32,877 bases of DNA from Planctomycetaceae bacterium (GCA_002709225.1 PAQH01000011.1:57012-89888); one strand, 5' to 3'. Shown: positions 7,836 to 16,609, counted from the first letter of the stretch. A program made the numbers and translations. Notes: a model not told the origin generated them from the letters alone.

Positions 7836-8984
7836 GTGTCAAAATGGCTGGCAATCATTCCGACGCTCTTACTCGCGAACGCACAAATCCTGCGAGCAGA
7901 CGACATTGACCAATGGCTCAGCGCGATCTCCAAAACCGGGGCAGACGCGGCAGGCTCGCGCGAGGCACGTGCTGCCGCGGACCAACTGAAGGGCCAAGGG
8001 GTTGTTATTCTGCCGCGGTTATTAGAGGCAATGGATACGCCTAACGTCGTAGCCGCGAACTGGTATCGCACGGTCTTCGACGACATCATGCAAGGTGAAT
8101 TGAAAAGCAAGTCCCCACAACTCCCACTGCCACTATTTCGAGAAGTCGTAAGAGACACACGTCGGCAGGGCCGATTGCGTCGCTACCTGCTGGCTTTCCT
8201 CGATCGATTCCAACCGGACTTTCGCCAGGATTGGATGGCTGGACAACTCGATGACGTGGAATTTCGAGAAGAAGCGGTTGCCATCGTGTTAGACGCGGCG
8301 CAACAAGCAAAACAAAAGGAACAACTCGATGACGCGCGCAGCGCATTTCAAAAAGCTTTTCAGTACGCCCGCCGAGAAGATCAGGTCCGGGCGGCAGCGG
8401 ATGGCCTGCAAGCACTGGGCCTCGACGTCAGCATTGTCAAGCATATGGGATTCGTGACACAGTGGTATCTATTGGGTCCGTTTGACGCACCAGGGAAAAC
8501 AGGATTCAAACTCAGCTTGCCACCAGAAACAAAAGTAGATCTTCAGGCCTCCTACAATGGGCAAGACGGAAACCCAATCCATTGGAAACCGTTCAAGACT
8601 TCGGACCGCATGGGACAAGTGAATCTGGTCCAGGCCATCGCTCCGGTCAAAGAGGCCGTTGGCTATGCGTACACAGAGCTCAGCTCGCCACAAGCACAGC
8701 AAGTCCAACTGCGGTGTGGGGCCGATGATAATCTCAGCGTGTGGATCAATGAAAAACTTGTATTGGCACGACTGCAGTGGCTCAACGGCCCCCGCCTCGA
8801 CCGCTTTACCGCGACCGTATCACTGCGCCAAGGTGTCAATCGAGTCCTGGTCAAGATCTGCCAAGGCCCCCAACACAAGAATCCCGCAGTGTCGAATAAC
8901 TGGTCAATGCAGTTGCGATTCTGTGACAAAACCGGCGCAGCCGTGGGGCTGAAAACAACCCTGCCAGCCAACATAGATCCTTAG
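7836..8984 (+). CDS. Exported hypothetical protein with PA14/lectin-like C-terminal domain
   Basis: The GTG at 7836 is preferred over the in-frame GTG at 7818 because GGAG lies 8 nt before it and the product then opens with a clean signal peptide (SKWLAIIPTLLLANAQILRA). The mature part has an alpha-helical region (about residues 25-205) with Ala/Gln/Arg-rich helices, including AFQKAFQYARREDQ, that may be HEAT- or TPR-like. It is followed from about residue 212 by a beta-rich domain starting QWYLLGPFDAPG and containing GADDNLSVWINEKLV and LRQGVNRVLVKI. That pattern resembles PA14 or galactose-binding-like domains found in planctomycete exported proteins. No catalytic residues are recognised. 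It lies between two propeller genes and is probably co-expressed with the upstream one. The role may be substrate binding. Confidence 0.75.
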   Translation: MSKWLAIIPTLLLANAQILRADDIDQWLSAISKTGADAAGSREARAAADQLKGQGVVILPRLLEAMDTPNVVAANWYRTVFDDIMQGELKSKSPQLPLPLFREVVRDTRRQGRLRRYLLAFLDRFQPDFRQDWMAGQLDDVEFREEAVAIVLDAAQQAKQKEQLDDARSAFQKAFQYARREDQVRAAADGLQALGLDVSIVKHMGFVTQWYLLGPFDAPGKTGFKLSLPPETKVDLQASYNGQDGNPIHWKPFKTSDRMGQVNLVQAIAPVKEAVGYAYTELSSPQAQQVQLRCGADDNLSVWINEKLVLARLQWLNGPRLDRFTATVSLRQGVNRVLVKICQGPQHKNPAVSNNWSMQLRFCDKTGAAVGLKTTLPANIDP

Positions 8985-9121
8985 TGTACTGACACAGGGC
9001 CAACCCAATGAGGCCACTTCACTCGTGGTAACAAACCGAATCTGAACTGACGCCTCGGCATCCTCTGGAACAACGGCTCCCGCAAACCACATTCGTACAC
9101 GCCTACGGAACATAGCACGTC

Positions 9122-10411
9122 ATGAATACACGCTCTCGACTTGATATGCGAAAAACCATGATTCACGTCTTGTTCGCAACCTTTCTCTGCGCCTTGTCGA
9201 TTGAGTCTCACTACCCAGTCGCCGGCGCGGAGCAGTGGGCGCAATGGCGAGGTCCCAACTCGAATGGAATTGCGGTAGAACAGAACGCCTCTACAGAGTG
9301 GTCGGCAACCGATGGAATTCGCTGGAAAACGCCGTTACCAGGATCTGGAATCTCCAGCCCGATCATCTGGAACAATCGCGTATTCGTCACGGCCTCAGAT
9401 GGTGTTGCCCTCAACGAGTTGCACATCATCTGCCTCTCGCGACAAGACGGCAAGCTCATCTGGCACCGCCGCCTCTGGGGCACCGCACCAACGCGTTACC
9501 ACGGCACCAAAAGCAGCATGGCGAGTCCCACGCCCATTACCGACGGCCAGCACCTGTACGCCTTCTTCGGAACCGGTGATGTTTTCTGCGTTGACCTGAA
9601 CGGGAACCTTGTCTGGCACCGCTCGCTAGCCAGCGAATATGGCAAGTTTGAGAATCGTTTTTCTGCAACTAGTTCACCGCTCCTGTTCCAAAATCTGCTT
9701 GTGGTGCAATGTGACCATTATGGCAACTCCTACATTGTCGCGTTGAACAAAGACACGGGAGCAAATGTCTGGAAACGTGAGCGTCCTGATTCATGGCTCT
9801 CCTGGTCGTCACCGCGACTGGCGCCCGTCAGTGGGAGCTCTGCAGTGGAGTTGATACTCTGCGGATCACTCCGCGTAGAAGGCCTTGACCCTACCACCGG
9901 AAAGCACCTCTGGACGGTATCGGGTATGCGTCACGAATGCATTCCCACACCCGTTTTCGGACATGGCATGATTTACGCCGTAAGTGGTCCCAAAGGTCCG
10001 ACTCTGGCAATCCGACCTGGCGGACGTGGCGATGTGACCCAAAGCCATGTGGAATGGGAAAACCGGCGCGGGGCACCCTTTGTGCCTTCGGCAATCCTGG
10101 TGGGCGACTACTATTATTTGATTGACGACCAGGGGATCACATCGTGCCTGAATGCCGCGAACGGCAAACGAGTTTGGCAAAAACGTCTTCCAGGTGGCTA
10201 TACCGCATCGCCGGTTGCGACACGTGACCACATCTACTTCGCCAATGAGGGTGGACAGGTAACCGTAATCCAAGCACATACATCCCGCTATCGGCAAGTC
10301 GCCAGAAACGATATCGGCGAACCAATCTTCGCCTCGCCCTCACTCGCTTCTGGAGACCTGTTTGTGCGAACACCACGCCATCTTTGGTGCATTGGAGGCC
10401 AGACCAACTAA
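9122..10411 (+). CDS. Exported PQQ-like beta-propeller protein
   Basis: This 429-aa protein begins with a signal peptide: a basic start, then a hydrophobic stretch at about residues 13-27 and AGAEQW near residue 36. It continues as a single PQQ-type propeller opening with WAQWRGPNSNGIA, the usual first blade of planctomycete members. Blade motifs include SRQDGKLIWHR, NKDTGANVWKR, DPTTGKHLW and NAANGKRVWQK. Its blade order and wording parallel the propeller of the 5720-7804 protein (for example SSPLLFQNLLVVQCDH against SSPILFGNRLILNQDH), which suggests paralogy. It lacks the EF-hand insert and DUF1080. Such proteins act as periplasmic binding or assembly scaffolds; enzyme activity cannot be inferred. 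An in-frame ATG at 9146 is an alternative start. Confidence 0.88.
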   Translation: MNTRSRLDMRKTMIHVLFATFLCALSIESHYPVAGAEQWAQWRGPNSNGIAVEQNASTEWSATDGIRWKTPLPGSGISSPIIWNNRVFVTASDGVALNELHIICLSRQDGKLIWHRRLWGTAPTRYHGTKSSMASPTPITDGQHLYAFFGTGDVFCVDLNGNLVWHRSLASEYGKFENRFSATSSPLLFQNLLVVQCDHYGNSYIVALNKDTGANVWKRERPDSWLSWSSPRLAPVSGSSAVELILCGSLRVEGLDPTTGKHLWTVSGMRHECIPTPVFGHGMIYAVSGPKGPTLAIRPGGRGDVTQSHVEWENRRGAPFVPSAILVGDYYYLIDDQGITSCLNAANGKRVWQKRLPGGYTASPVATRDHIYFANEGGQVTVIQAHTSRYRQVARNDIGEPIFASPSLASGDLFVRTPRHLWCIGGQTN

Positions 10412-10476
10412 ACCAGGCAGGACCCAAGGAAGGCGGCACCCTTTTAACCTACGAGATCGATCGGTTAGAATGGCGG

Positions 10477-10508
10477 CTTGGAATTCTCGACGTGTGAATT
10501 CTACCAAG
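10477..10508 (+). promoter_or_regulatory. Hairpin in the region upstream of gcvT
   Basis: GAATTC (10481-10486) pairs with GAATTC (10496-10501) across TCGACGTGT, and the flanks CTTG (10477-10480) and CAAG (10505-10508) extend the stem past a 3-nt bulge. It lies about 145 nt before the gcvT start. It could be a leader hairpin or an operator for a regulator of glycine catabolism. The glycine riboswitch core is not present in this gap. Confidence 0.3.
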
Positions 10509-10651
10509 TGGCAGGATACTGCGGTGCATGTGTATCGACAAAGGAAGTCGGCCAACGTCCGGTCGGATGCCCCAATGGACCTGGTTCACTCCAACCTCTT
10601 CGTTTGTCCTGTCATCCCTACTCGCTCCTGGTGTGAAGCCATTAACTTGTC

Positions 10652-11770
10652 ATGACGACAGCGCTTGCCCACACCCCACTACACGCGTGGCACAAGGATC
10701 AAGGAGCTCGACTAGTCGATTTTGCCGGCTGGTCGATGCCGGTCCAATACACATCTATCGTCGATGAGCATGTGGCAACCAGGACCGCTGCATCCATATT
10801 CGACATTTCTCATATGGGACGATTACGATTCGACGGCGATAATGCTGCCTCGTTTCTCGATCACCTGCTAACGCGCCGTGTGACCGATATGGAACCCGGA
10901 CAAATCCGGTACGCGTTGTTGACGAATGACCAAGGCGGAATTCTCGACGACGTGCTGGTCTATTACCTCGAATCACCACACGGCGCACGTTACTTCTTGC
11001 TCGTAGTCAACGCATCCAACCGCGACAAAGTGATTGCCTGGACGCAACCTCAACTCGCTGCGTTCCCTGGCGTCACGATGCAAGACCGCACGACTGATAC
11101 CGCGATGATCGCGGTACAAGGGCCTGCGGCGCTGGAAATTGTCGACCCGCTGCTGGATAGTCCGGCGGCCAGCCTCAAGTACTACACAGGCACCGTGACC
11201 CGCCAGATGAAAAAAGTCTGCATTGTCAGTCGAACCGGGTATACCGGGGAAGATGGGTGCGAACTGATTGTCAAAGCCTCCGAAGCCGTACAAGTCTGGA
11301 ACAACCTTTTGATGGCCGGCCGCGATCGAGGCTGCCTTGCCGCTGGACTCGGAGCTCGCGACACACTTCGGCTGGAAGCTGGCATGCCGCTCTATGGACA
11401 CGAATTAAGCGAACAGGTCAATCCTTTTCAAGCTGGCCTGGGCTTCGCGGTAAATCTCGCTGAAAGAGAATTTGTCGGCCACGAGGAACTCCGCTTGCTC
11501 CGTGAGGCCACAGGAAACCAGCGGCGAGTGGGGCTGAGTTTGACTGGGCGCCGTGTTCCGCGCGAAAACTACTCTGTACTATGCGCTGGGCAGCAAGTCG
11601 GCCACGTCACCAGCGGAACTTTCTCGCCAACGCTGAACAAACCGATTGCAATGGCATACGTCAACACAGCCAATGCCGAATCTGAGCACGGGCTAGACAT
11701 CGACATCCGGGGGAAACCGACGCCGGCAACGCTGGTCCCCCTTCCTTTTTATTCCCGCAACCGCAAGTGA
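10652..11770 (+). CDS. gcvT: Glycine cleavage system T protein (aminomethyltransferase)
   Basis: GcvT takes the aminomethyl group from lipoyl-GcvH and transfers the methylene to tetrahydrofolate, releasing ammonia. The 372-aa product has normal family length and motifs: TPLHAWHKDQGARLVDFAGWSMP at the N-terminus, FDISHMGR (50-57), the conserved GGILDD (95-100) with the catalytic Asp, RTGYTGEDGCE in the middle, and LRLEAGMPLYGHE followed by the C-terminal barrel with GHVTSGTFSPTLNKPIAMAYV. It is the first gene of the glycine cleavage cluster; gcvH follows 10 nt after its stop, so the two are surely co-transcribed. Cytoplasmic. Confidence 0.97.
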   Translation: MTTALAHTPLHAWHKDQGARLVDFAGWSMPVQYTSIVDEHVATRTAASIFDISHMGRLRFDGDNAASFLDHLLTRRVTDMEPGQIRYALLTNDQGGILDDVLVYYLESPHGARYFLLVVNASNRDKVIAWTQPQLAAFPGVTMQDRTTDTAMIAVQGPAALEIVDPLLDSPAASLKYYTGTVTRQMKKVCIVSRTGYTGEDGCELIVKASEAVQVWNNLLMAGRDRGCLAAGLGARDTLRLEAGMPLYGHELSEQVNPFQAGLGFAVNLAEREFVGHEELRLLREATGNQRRVGLSLTGRRVPRENYSVLCAGQQVGHVTSGTFSPTLNKPIAMAYVNTANAESEHGLDIDIRGKPTPATLVPLPFYSRNRK

Positions 11771-11780
11771 GGATGGGTAC

Positions 11781-12176
11781 GTGAATCCGGAGGAATTATT
11801 TTACTGTGAAACCCACGAGTGGGTTTCCATTACAGATGAAGGCGGCAGCAAAACCGCGACTGTGGGCATCTCCAAGTTTGCAGTCGATCAGTTGACTGAT
11901 CTGGTCTTCATGGAATTGCCCGAACCTGGCACCGAAGTGGCTGCTGGAGATGAATTTGGCGAAGTGGAGTCCGTCAAGGCAGTAAGTTCACTATACGCTC
12001 CCGTGGCCGGAAAAATTCTGGAAGTCAATCACGACTTGCCTGACAAGCTGGAAACACTTAGCGAAGACCCCTATGGGGCGGGCTGGATCATCCGGCTGGA
12101 AGTCAGCGACGACAGCGCACTGGAAAACTTACTGGACTACCAGGCCTATCAAAAACAATGTGCCGAAGAGGATTAA
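11781..12176 (+). CDS. gcvH: Glycine cleavage system H protein
   Basis: GcvH carries the lipoyl arm that shuttles the aminomethyl intermediate between the P, T and L proteins. The 131-aa product has the full family layout: THEWVS near the N-terminus, VGISKFAVDQLTDLVFMELPEPG, then the lipoylation site GEVESVKAVSSLYAPVAG with the acceptor lysine K66. The C-terminus contains the conserved GAGWIIRLEV. It starts with GTG, 10 nt after gcvT. It should be lipoylated by a ligase or transferase, for which the gene at 15496-16230 is the local candidate. Confidence 0.97.
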   Translation: MNPEELFYCETHEWVSITDEGGSKTATVGISKFAVDQLTDLVFMELPEPGTEVAAGDEFGEVESVKAVSSLYAPVAGKILEVNHDLPDKLETLSEDPYGAGWIIRLEVSDDSALENLLDYQAYQKQCAEED

Positions 12177-12285
12177 ACACCCAACACCAATAAGCAACTG
12201 CGCACAACCGGCCTAGCCACAAACCTCAGCCAGGCCAGGAAGCCGTTGTTCAGGTGCGAAACAGAACGCGCCTTTGCGGGTAAGA

Positions 12286-12312
12286 TTTGTCTAGTTCGTC
12301 TACAGAGACAAA
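12286..12312. promoter_or_regulatory. Inverted repeat in the gcvH-gcvPA gap
   Basis: TTTGTCT (12286-12292) is repeated inverted as AGACAAA (12306-12312) with a 13-nt spacer. It sits in the 260-bp gap that interrupts the otherwise tight gcv cluster, which may contain a second promoter or a processing site. A GTGACGA motif occurs twice just downstream (12319-12325 and 12351-12357). Confidence 0.25.
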
Positions 12313-12436
12313 ATGACGTCGTGACGATATAGTAGCGCGTTAGATAAAACTGTGACGACCCGTTCTGCCCGCTGTCGAAACCACGGACCGGATAACAACA
12401 ACGAAGAGCAGCGACCACAGGGAGGAACTGGTCTCA

Positions 12437-13804
12437 ATGCCCTACATCTACAACACGCCACAAGACCAACAGGATATGCTTGAGGCAATCGGTGTCTCGT
12501 CGATCGAAGATCTCTTCGACCAAATACCGGCGGAGGTTCGACTCGCGCGTCCACTTGACCTGGCCCCCGCCCATAGCGAAATGGAGTTAAGCCAGCATCT
12601 GGCGGGTCTTGCAGCACAGAATCTACACACCGCCAATAGCGTCTGTTTCCTTGGTGGCGGCAGTTACGATCATTTCGTACCGGCAGTCGTCGACGCAATC
12701 GCGTCCCGGGGAGAATTCTACACCTCCTACACTCCCTACCAACCCGAAGTATCACAGGGCAATCTGCAAGTGATGTTTGAATATCAGACACTCATTTGCC
12801 AACTCACAGGAATGGATGTTTCCAATGCCAGCCTCTATGACGGTGGCAATGCCGCGGCAGAGGCAGTCTTGATGGCGATGAGCGCCACCAAGCGAACCGG
12901 GAAAGTGGTTGTGCCTGCCAGCGTTCATCCTGAATACCGCCAGATTCTAGAGACCTATCTGACCAGTCTGAATACCGAACTTGTCACGGTACCTGCCGAG
13001 GACGGCGCTACGGCACTCGCCGCGCTAGAGGCAGCGGTTGATGAGGATACGGCTTGTGTGCTAGTGCAGCACCCCAACTTCTTCGGCGCCGTAGAACAAA
13101 CCGAGGACATCGCTCACATCGCCCATCAAAAAGGCGCACTACTAGTGGTCGCTTTTGACCCAATCAGTCTGGGTTTGCTGAAACGACCCGGCGACTGCGG
13201 TGCTGACATCGCAGTTGCGGAAGGGCAATCGCTGGGAACTCCGATGCAGTACGGCGGCCCCTATCTGGGAATCATGGCTTGCCGAGAAAAATTTGTCCGA
13301 CGGCTACCCGGCCGAATCGGAGGTGAGACCGTCGACCGCCGAGGACGCCGGTGCTGGGTCCTCACACTACAAACCCGTGAGCAACACATTCGCCGCGAGA
13401 AAGCGACAAGTAACATCTGTACGAACCAGGGGCTATTCGCCTTACGCGCAGCCATCTACCTGGCAACACTGGGTCCTCAAGGTCTACGTGAAACCGCTGA
13501 ACTCTGTGTACAGAAAGCCAACTATGCGCGGCAGCAAATCACGCAACTCGATCGTTTTGCCGATGCATTCAGCCGGCCGGCCTTTAAGGAATTCGTAGTT
13601 CGGGATCGGAACAACCAAGTGGGCCCAATGCTGCGAGATGCCGCCGAACAGGGAATTCTGGCTGGAATTCCATTGCAGAAGTGGTATCCACACCTGAGCG
13701 ATTGTTTTCTGGTAACGGTGACGGAACAACGGACCAAGCAGCAAATCGAAGCGTTGGCAAACTGTCTTGCCAACGCGCAACAACCAACGGCCATTCATGC
13801 GTAA
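12437..13804 (+). CDS. gcvPA: Glycine dehydrogenase (decarboxylating) subunit 1
   Basis: This is the N-terminal half of the split P protein (455 aa), which with subunit 2 decarboxylates glycine and passes the aminomethyl group to GcvH. Typical features are the N-terminal YIYNTPQDQQDMLEAIG, the FLGGGSYDHFVPAVVD block, FYTSYTPYQPEVSQGNLQVMFEYQ, and the DGGNAAAEAVLMA region. The PLP-anchoring lysine is not in this subunit, as expected for the two-subunit form. GGGAGG precedes the ATG by about 10 nt. It overlaps subunit 2 by 8 bp, so translation of the pair is probably coupled in equal amounts. Confidence 0.96.
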   Translation: MPYIYNTPQDQQDMLEAIGVSSIEDLFDQIPAEVRLARPLDLAPAHSEMELSQHLAGLAAQNLHTANSVCFLGGGSYDHFVPAVVDAIASRGEFYTSYTPYQPEVSQGNLQVMFEYQTLICQLTGMDVSNASLYDGGNAAAEAVLMAMSATKRTGKVVVPASVHPEYRQILETYLTSLNTELVTVPAEDGATALAALEAAVDEDTACVLVQHPNFFGAVEQTEDIAHIAHQKGALLVVAFDPISLGLLKRPGDCGADIAVAEGQSLGTPMQYGGPYLGIMACREKFVRRLPGRIGGETVDRRGRRCWVLTLQTREQHIRREKATSNICTNQGLFALRAAIYLATLGPQGLRETAELCVQKANYARQQITQLDRFADAFSRPAFKEFVVRDRNNQVGPMLRDAAEQGILAGIPLQKWYPHLSDCFLVTVTEQRTKQQIEALANCLANAQQPTAIHA

Positions 13805-15275
13805 TCGACTCGCAACTCAACCATTATTCGACCTGTCCAAGCCCGGTCGGCGGGGAGCGCGTTTACCGAAGTGCGATGTTCCTGTACAAGAACTCGAACA
13901 ACTATTGCCTGCCTGGACGCAAGCCACTGAGCCCCCCAGTTTGCCGGAAGTCACCGAACCAGAAGTGATTCGCCACTTCACCAACCTCTCCACGCTGAAT
14001 ATGTCGGTGGACACGCATTTCTATCCACTTGGGTCGTGCACCATGAAGTACAACCCCAAGCGGAACGAGCGGCTGGCGGGCACTCACGGAATTGTAGACC
14101 TGCATCCTTATCAGCCCGAAGACACGATCCAGGGGATGTTACAACTGCTATACGAGCTGCAGGAAATGCTGGCGGAGATTTCCGGCCTTCCGGCAGTCTC
14201 ATTACAACCCGCAGCTGGTGCGCACGGTGAACTGACCGCGTTGATGGTGGCGGGTGCGCATTTTCGCGAATCTGGTGAAATACGAACGAAAGTGCTCGCA
14301 CCGGATTCTTCCCACGGAACAAATCCAGCCAGTGCACGTATGGCTGGATTTGAATCGGTCATGATCAAGAGCTCGGACGCCGGATTTGTCGACATGGACG
14401 ACTTACGTTCTAAACTCGATGAACAGGTTGCGGTCTTTATGATCACCAATCCCAATACGTTGGGTATCTTTGACAGGCAAGTAAGTGAAATTTCTGATCT
14501 GGTCCACAAGTTTGGGGGGCTGATCTACCTCGACGGCGCCAACATGAACGCAATTCTAGGTGTCACGAGACCTGGAGACTTTGGTGCCGACATGATGCAC
14601 TTCAATCCACACAAAACATTCAGTGGCCCGCACGGCGGAGGCGGTCCCGGCGCCGGGCCAATATGCGTTAACGAAGCACTTGGGGCTTATCTCCCCGTGC
14701 CCGTTGTTGTCGAGGAAGACGGCCGCTTCCGCCTGGAGTACGAGCGACCTCGATCGATCGGACGAGTACGTAGTTTTTTCGGTAATGTCGGTGTCTTGGT
14801 ACGTGCGTATTGCTACATTCTGTCGCACGGACCGGATGGGCTACGACGCGTAGCCGAAAATGCGGTGCTGAATGCCAATTACCTCCTCAGTCGGGTGCGA
14901 CACATTTTGCCGGTTCCACACGGCCAACGCTGCATGCATGAATTTGTCGCTACCGCCAGCGACCTGAAGAAAAAAGCGGGCGTTACCGCAATGGATCTGG
15001 GAAAGCGTCTGCTCGACTATGGTTTTCACGCACCAACCGTCTACTTTCCACTCACGGTACCCGAGTGTTTGATGATTGAACCGACAGAAACAGAAAGTAA
15101 AGAAACTCTTGACGCGTTTGCAGAAACGCTGTTTCGCATCACCGAAGAACCGGCCGACCTTCTCCATGAAACACCCCACTCCACATACACCAGCCGTCCG
15201 GATGAAGTGACAGCAGCTCGAAAGCCACAACTTAAGTGGTCGCCCACTTCCGATTCTGACAAGACAAACCACTGA
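13797..15275 (+). CDS. gcvPB: Glycine dehydrogenase (decarboxylating) subunit 2, PLP-binding
   Basis: This is the catalytic half of the split P protein (492 aa). It contains the PLP Schiff-base lysine K273 in HFNPHKTFSGPHGGGGPG, together with FYPLGSCTMKYNPK near the N-terminus and SSHGTNPASA in the middle. The ATG at 13797 is chosen over an upstream in-frame codon at 13767 because MRNRLATQPLFDLSKPG is the usual family start and gives an 8-bp overlap with subunit 1. The C-terminus (about the last 25 residues, Pro/Thr/Ser-rich) extends beyond the conserved part. The enzyme is cytoplasmic and needs GcvH as its acceptor. Confidence 0.96.
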   Translation: MRNRLATQPLFDLSKPGRRGARLPKCDVPVQELEQLLPAWTQATEPPSLPEVTEPEVIRHFTNLSTLNMSVDTHFYPLGSCTMKYNPKRNERLAGTHGIVDLHPYQPEDTIQGMLQLLYELQEMLAEISGLPAVSLQPAAGAHGELTALMVAGAHFRESGEIRTKVLAPDSSHGTNPASARMAGFESVMIKSSDAGFVDMDDLRSKLDEQVAVFMITNPNTLGIFDRQVSEISDLVHKFGGLIYLDGANMNAILGVTRPGDFGADMMHFNPHKTFSGPHGGGGPGAGPICVNEALGAYLPVPVVVEEDGRFRLEYERPRSIGRVRSFFGNVGVLVRAYCYILSHGPDGLRRVAENAVLNANYLLSRVRHILPVPHGQRCMHEFVATASDLKKKAGVTAMDLGKRLLDYGFHAPTVYFPLTVPECLMIEPTETESKETLDAFAETLFRITEEPADLLHETPHSTYTSRPDEVTAARKPQLKWSPTSDSDKTNH

Positions 15276-15495
15276 CCCACATCTGTCCGATACCCCTTCT
15301 ATCACAGGTACCAGGACGACCTGCGGACGACAACGCAGTTCCGGGGCGTCGCAAGGGACGCGTTCGCGAAACGGGCCCTTTGTGATAAGAGCCACCTGAC
15401 AGCGATATAGTTTCCTCCTGCGCTGACTTGTAGCCGCTCACTTGAAATCGCGTGGCGTTCGTTTCAGCCACAACCTAATCCGGCCTGAGCTTGCC

Positions 15496-16230
15496 ATGAA
15501 TCGCCTGCTGCTGTTGATTGATACACCCGGGGCCGGTGATTGGAATATGGCGGTTGACGAGTGGTTGCTGCAAACCGCAGGAGACCGAACCTCACCCGTC
15601 CTGCGATTTTACCGCTGGGCTGAACCAACTTTGTCTTTAGGTTATTTCCAGCATCATGCCGACCGTAACCAACATGCCGGCAGCCTAAACTGCCCTTTCG
15701 TTCGACGAGCCAGCGGTGGTGGCGCAATCCTTCATGACAAGGAACTCACCTATAGTCTCACCCTTCCGATCAACGATCGTTTCAGTTCCATGGCATTGGA
15801 CCACTACTACGACCTGCACCGCTCTTTGATAGAAACGCTGGGTGAATGGTCGATTACCGCGACACTCGTCGACCCTGGCCAACGAGACAATACGGCATTT
15901 CTCTGCTTTCAACGCCGCTCCCCTGGCGACGTAGTTATCGCAGACACCAAGATTGCCGGAAGCGCACAACGAAGATCCGCAGGAAGTATCCTTCAACACG
16001 GAAGCGTCTTGCTGAGATCATCCAAAGCAGCTCCGGAACTCCCAGGAATCCAACAAGCAACGGACTGCAGCATCGATATTGACGATCTTATGTGCTGTTG
16101 GCGCGCGCGTCTTCTCAGTCGCTGGAACATGACAGCGCACGACCTGGAAATCAACGGTCACGACATCGCGGCGATCAAACACCTGGTGGACCAGCGATTC
16201 GCCATAGACACCTGGAACAAACGTCGATGA
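15496..16230 (+). CDS. Lipoate-protein ligase A family protein
   Basis: The 244-aa product belongs to the BPL/LplA/LipB fold that attaches lipoate or octanoate to a lysine of target proteins. It contains RRASGGGAILHDKELTYS (70-87), the substrate-binding RRxSGGGxxxHD motif, and DTKIAGSAQRR (150-160) with K152 at the position of the family's conserved lysine. The ATG at 15496 is chosen because the fold begins MNRLLLLIDTPGAGDWNMAVDEWLL; the upstream in-frame extension looks non-coding. It lies 220 bp after gcvPB, so it is likely to serve GcvH lipoylation. It lacks the C-terminal LplA accessory domain, so it may be an octanoyltransferase (LipM-like), an amidotransferase (LipL-like) or a ligase needing a separate subunit. 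Confidence 0.85.
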   Translation: MNRLLLLIDTPGAGDWNMAVDEWLLQTAGDRTSPVLRFYRWAEPTLSLGYFQHHADRNQHAGSLNCPFVRRASGGGAILHDKELTYSLTLPINDRFSSMALDHYYDLHRSLIETLGEWSITATLVDPGQRDNTAFLCFQRRSPGDVVIADTKIAGSAQRRSAGSILQHGSVLLRSSKAAPELPGIQQATDCSIDIDDLMCCWRARLLSRWNMTAHDLEINGHDIAAIKHLVDQRFAIDTWNKRR

Positions 16231-16609
16231 TAGGCAGCCTCCCGCCATCTCACTCCTGGCAACCGATACGAATCACCCGCTTCCCTGAACCCACACCTCC
16301 GACAAAATTGGCAGGCGCAGCCTGAAGGACCTTTATGCCGCGTTAGTTAGCTCCCAAACTGCGAAACCTCCCACATACTGGTTGCATTCGGCATTGCAAC
16401 CATCCACAATGAGCTAGTTCGGATGAACTTATTCGGCGTTCACGTGCACAACCGGCATTCTTGTTAAATCCATCGTCTCTCGTGCACCGCCAGCCAGTCG
16501 CCGGTCTAGTGTCATTCGTGTCAGTTGCGCGTTCGCTTCTATTTCGTGGAAGTGCTTGACGTTCGACCGTTTTTTGTTTCGTCCGTTCACCGTTCTGCAT
16601 AGAAATGCC
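16231..16609. other. 379-bp intergenic region
   Basis: No coding signal is seen between the lipoate-ligase-like gene and the FHA gene. It contains the 8-bp perfect inverted repeat at 16379-16402 and a run of six T residues at 16570-16575 that follows only a weak 5-bp pairing (CGGTC 16502-16506 with GACCG 16565-16569). The FHA promoter presumably lies in its second half. Confidence 0.45.
16379..16402. promoter_or_regulatory. 8-bp perfect inverted repeat upstream of the FHA gene
   Basis: TGGTTGCA (16379-16386) and TGCAACCA (16395-16402) form a perfect inverted repeat with an 8-nt spacer. It could be a dimeric regulator site or a hairpin. It sits 149 nt after the lplA-like stop and 207 nt before the FHA start. 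Confidence 0.35.

Noticed and set aside
7412..8158. 248-codon open frame on the minus strand
   Set aside because: It lies opposite the DUF1080 end of the propeller fusion and the start of the next gene; composition is Ser/Arg-rich and it has no domain.
10412..10651. Glycine riboswitch
   Set aside because: The conserved GGAGAG and downstream GCCGAAGG-type core were not found upstream of gcvT.
15353..15381. Terminator after gcvPB
   Set aside because: AAGGG and CCCTT flank a small CGCG/CGCG stem, but the arms are uneven and there is no T tract.
14841..15395. 184-codon open frame on the minus strand
   Set aside because: It is antisense to gcvPB and its product matches no family.
16502..16575. 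Intrinsic terminator before the FHA gene
   Set aside because: The T run is present but only 5 bp can pair across about 58 nt.
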